From positions 1 to 8,619 of the forward strand of contig CAMBGO010000083.1 of NCBI GenBank assembly GCA_945866165.1: a stretch of 8,619 nt of DNA, given 5' to 3'. The stretch comes from Chitinophaga pinensis. Its GTDB lineage: Bacteria > Bacteroidota > Bacteroidia > Chitinophagales > Chitinophagaceae. The notes under the pieces are model-generated. The model was not told the origin of the DNA. It saw nothing but the letters and a program-made list of their open reading frames with translations, and searched no databases. A program made the position numbers and the translations under genes. Positions 7,780-8,619 of the stretch are shown piece after piece (position 1 is the first letter of the stretch; each line of letters starts with the position of its first letter).

Positions 7780-7809
7780 TTGCCATGTCATTTCAAGATT
7801 TTAGCTTTG
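7780..7809 (+). promoter_or_regulatory. Bacteroidetes-type promoter for purM
   Basis: A TTG at 7780-7782 is followed by exactly 19 bp and then TAGCTTTG at 7802-7809. Both elements match the primary sigma-factor consensus of the Bacteroidota (TTG at -33, TAnnTTTG at -7). The purM ATG begins 15 bp after the -7 box, so the predicted transcript leader is only about 10-12 nt. Confidence 0.7.
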
Positions 7810-7824
7810 CTGGGAATAAAAAAT

Positions 7825-8619
7825 ATGAGTTTATACCAACAAAGAGGCGTATCTGCACAAAAAGAAGAAGTGCACGCTGCCATTCAAAACCTAGACCAAG
7901 GTTTGTTTCCCAATGCATTTTGTAAAGTATATCCAGATTTCATAGCTGGTGACGATCAATTTATTAATGTCATGCATGCTGATGGTGCGGGAACCAAAAG
8001 TGTTCTGGCTTATTTATATTGGAAAGAAACAGGGGATGTTTCAGTGTGGAGAGGAATCGCCCAAGATGCTGTTGTAATGAACCTGGATGATCTTTTGTGT
8101 ATTGGGGTATATGATAATATTGTTTTCAATTCTACTATCGATAGAAATAAGATGCTGATTCCTGCTGATGTACTAAAGGAAATCATCGATGGCACAAATG
8201 ACCTTTTCAAGCTCCTTAAAAACATGGGAGTGAATATTCACTTTTTAGGTGGAGAAACTGCAGATGTGGGAGATGTTGTTAGGACCGTTGCCGTTAACGG
8301 AACAATGACCGCGCGGTGGCCAAAAAACAAGTTGGTCACTAACGACAAGATTGCACCTGGAAATGTAATTGTTGGCTTAGCCAGTTATGGACAATCAAAT
8401 TACGAATCAGAATACAATAGTGGAATTGGAAGCAATGGTCTTACCAGTGCACGACATGATATGTTTTCTAAAAAATATGCGAATAACTATCCTGAGTCAT
8501 TTGACCCGATACTTTCAAAGGATGTTACTTACATTGGAAAGTATGAAATGACTGAACAGATTAATGTTGGTTCACAATCGATAAATGCCGGAAAACTTGT
8601 CCTTTCTCCCACCAGAACG
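7825..8619 (+). CDS. purM: Phosphoribosylformylglycinamidine cyclo-ligase (AIR synthase), Bacteroidetes type, 3' end outside window
   Basis: PurM closes the imidazole ring of 5-aminoimidazole ribonucleotide from FGAM and ATP, the fifth step of purine synthesis. The frame is open from the ATG at 7825 to the end of the window, giving 265 residues; full-length Bacteroidota homologues are about 390, so roughly the last third is missing. The start MSLYQQRGVSAQKEEV matches the Bacteroidetes form. The ATP-site signatures of the PurM/PurL/ThiL/SelD superfamily are visible: DGAGTK (residues 53-58, DGVGTK in E. coli), MNLDDLLCIG (85-94, replacing the usual VNDL segment), GGETADVGD (142-150) and SNGLTSARHD (203-212, compare HSNGYSLVR). 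The variant motifs and longer chain set this lineage apart from enterobacterial PurM. The annotation therefore rests on phylum-wide usage and not on close identity to the E. coli enzyme. The gene is driven by the promoter at 7780-7809 and is divergent from ribF. Confidence 0.9.
   Translation, partial: MSLYQQRGVSAQKEEVHAAIQNLDQGLFPNAFCKVYPDFIAGDDQFINVMHADGAGTKSVLAYLYWKETGDVSVWRGIAQDAVVMNLDDLLCIGVYDNIVFNSTIDRNKMLIPADVLKEIIDGTNDLFKLLKNMGVNIHFLGGETADVGDVVRTVAVNGTMTARWPKNKLVTNDKIAPGNVIVGLASYGQSNYESEYNSGIGSNGLTSARHDMFSKKYANNYPESFDPILSKDVTYIGKYEMTEQINVGSQSINAGKLVLSPTRT

Noticed and set aside
7714..7824. FMN riboswitch upstream of ribF
   Set aside because: The gap is only 111 bp, is shared with the purM promoter, and shows none of the conserved paired elements of the RFN structure.

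Overview
The window looks like an ordinary chromosomal segment from a member of the Bacteroidota, most likely from the Chitinophagales/Sphingobacteriales side. The grounds are AT-rich DNA, no Shine-Dalgarno sequences, a TTG-N19-TAnnTTTG promoter of the Bacteroidetes sigma-factor type, the Bacteroidetes form of PurM, a very large outer-membrane barrel protein of a family I associate with this phylum, and a coiled-coil membrane protein of a type also common there. I see no mobile elements, tRNA or rRNA genes, CRISPR arrays, or defence or secretion cassettes.

Layout: (1) 1-1056 (+) is the 3' part of a Gfo/Idh/MocA-family NAD(P)-dependent oxidoreductase. (2) 1145-4599 (+) encodes a predicted outer-membrane beta-barrel protein of about 1,150 residues. 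Its signal peptide and its body lie in different frames, which meet at a run of eight A's. (3) A perfect 11-bp hairpin at 4600-4629 separates this gene from (4) 4647-5606 (-), a single-pass membrane protein with a long periplasmic coiled coil and a C-terminal beta-rich domain. (5) 5774-6772 (+) is holA, the delta subunit of the DNA polymerase III clamp loader. It overlaps tail-to-tail by 4 bp with (6) 6769-7713 (-), ribF, which makes FMN and FAD. (7) 7825-8619 (+) is the 5' two-thirds of a Bacteroidetes-type purM, with a well-formed promoter just upstream.

From gene 2 onward each neighbour lies on the opposite strand (alternately convergent and divergent), so these genes are probably separate transcription units rather than an operon. 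holA (replication), ribF (flavin cofactors) and purM (purines) are housekeeping genes with no direct functional link. Genes 2 and 4 are cell-envelope proteins of unknown function.

I did not find a new multi-gene system. The observation most worth checking is the apparent frameshift at the A8 run in the outer-membrane protein gene. It could be a sequencing error, a phase-variation switch, transcriptional slippage or a fresh mutation. A conventional ORF call would start this gene at 1330 and miss its export signal.
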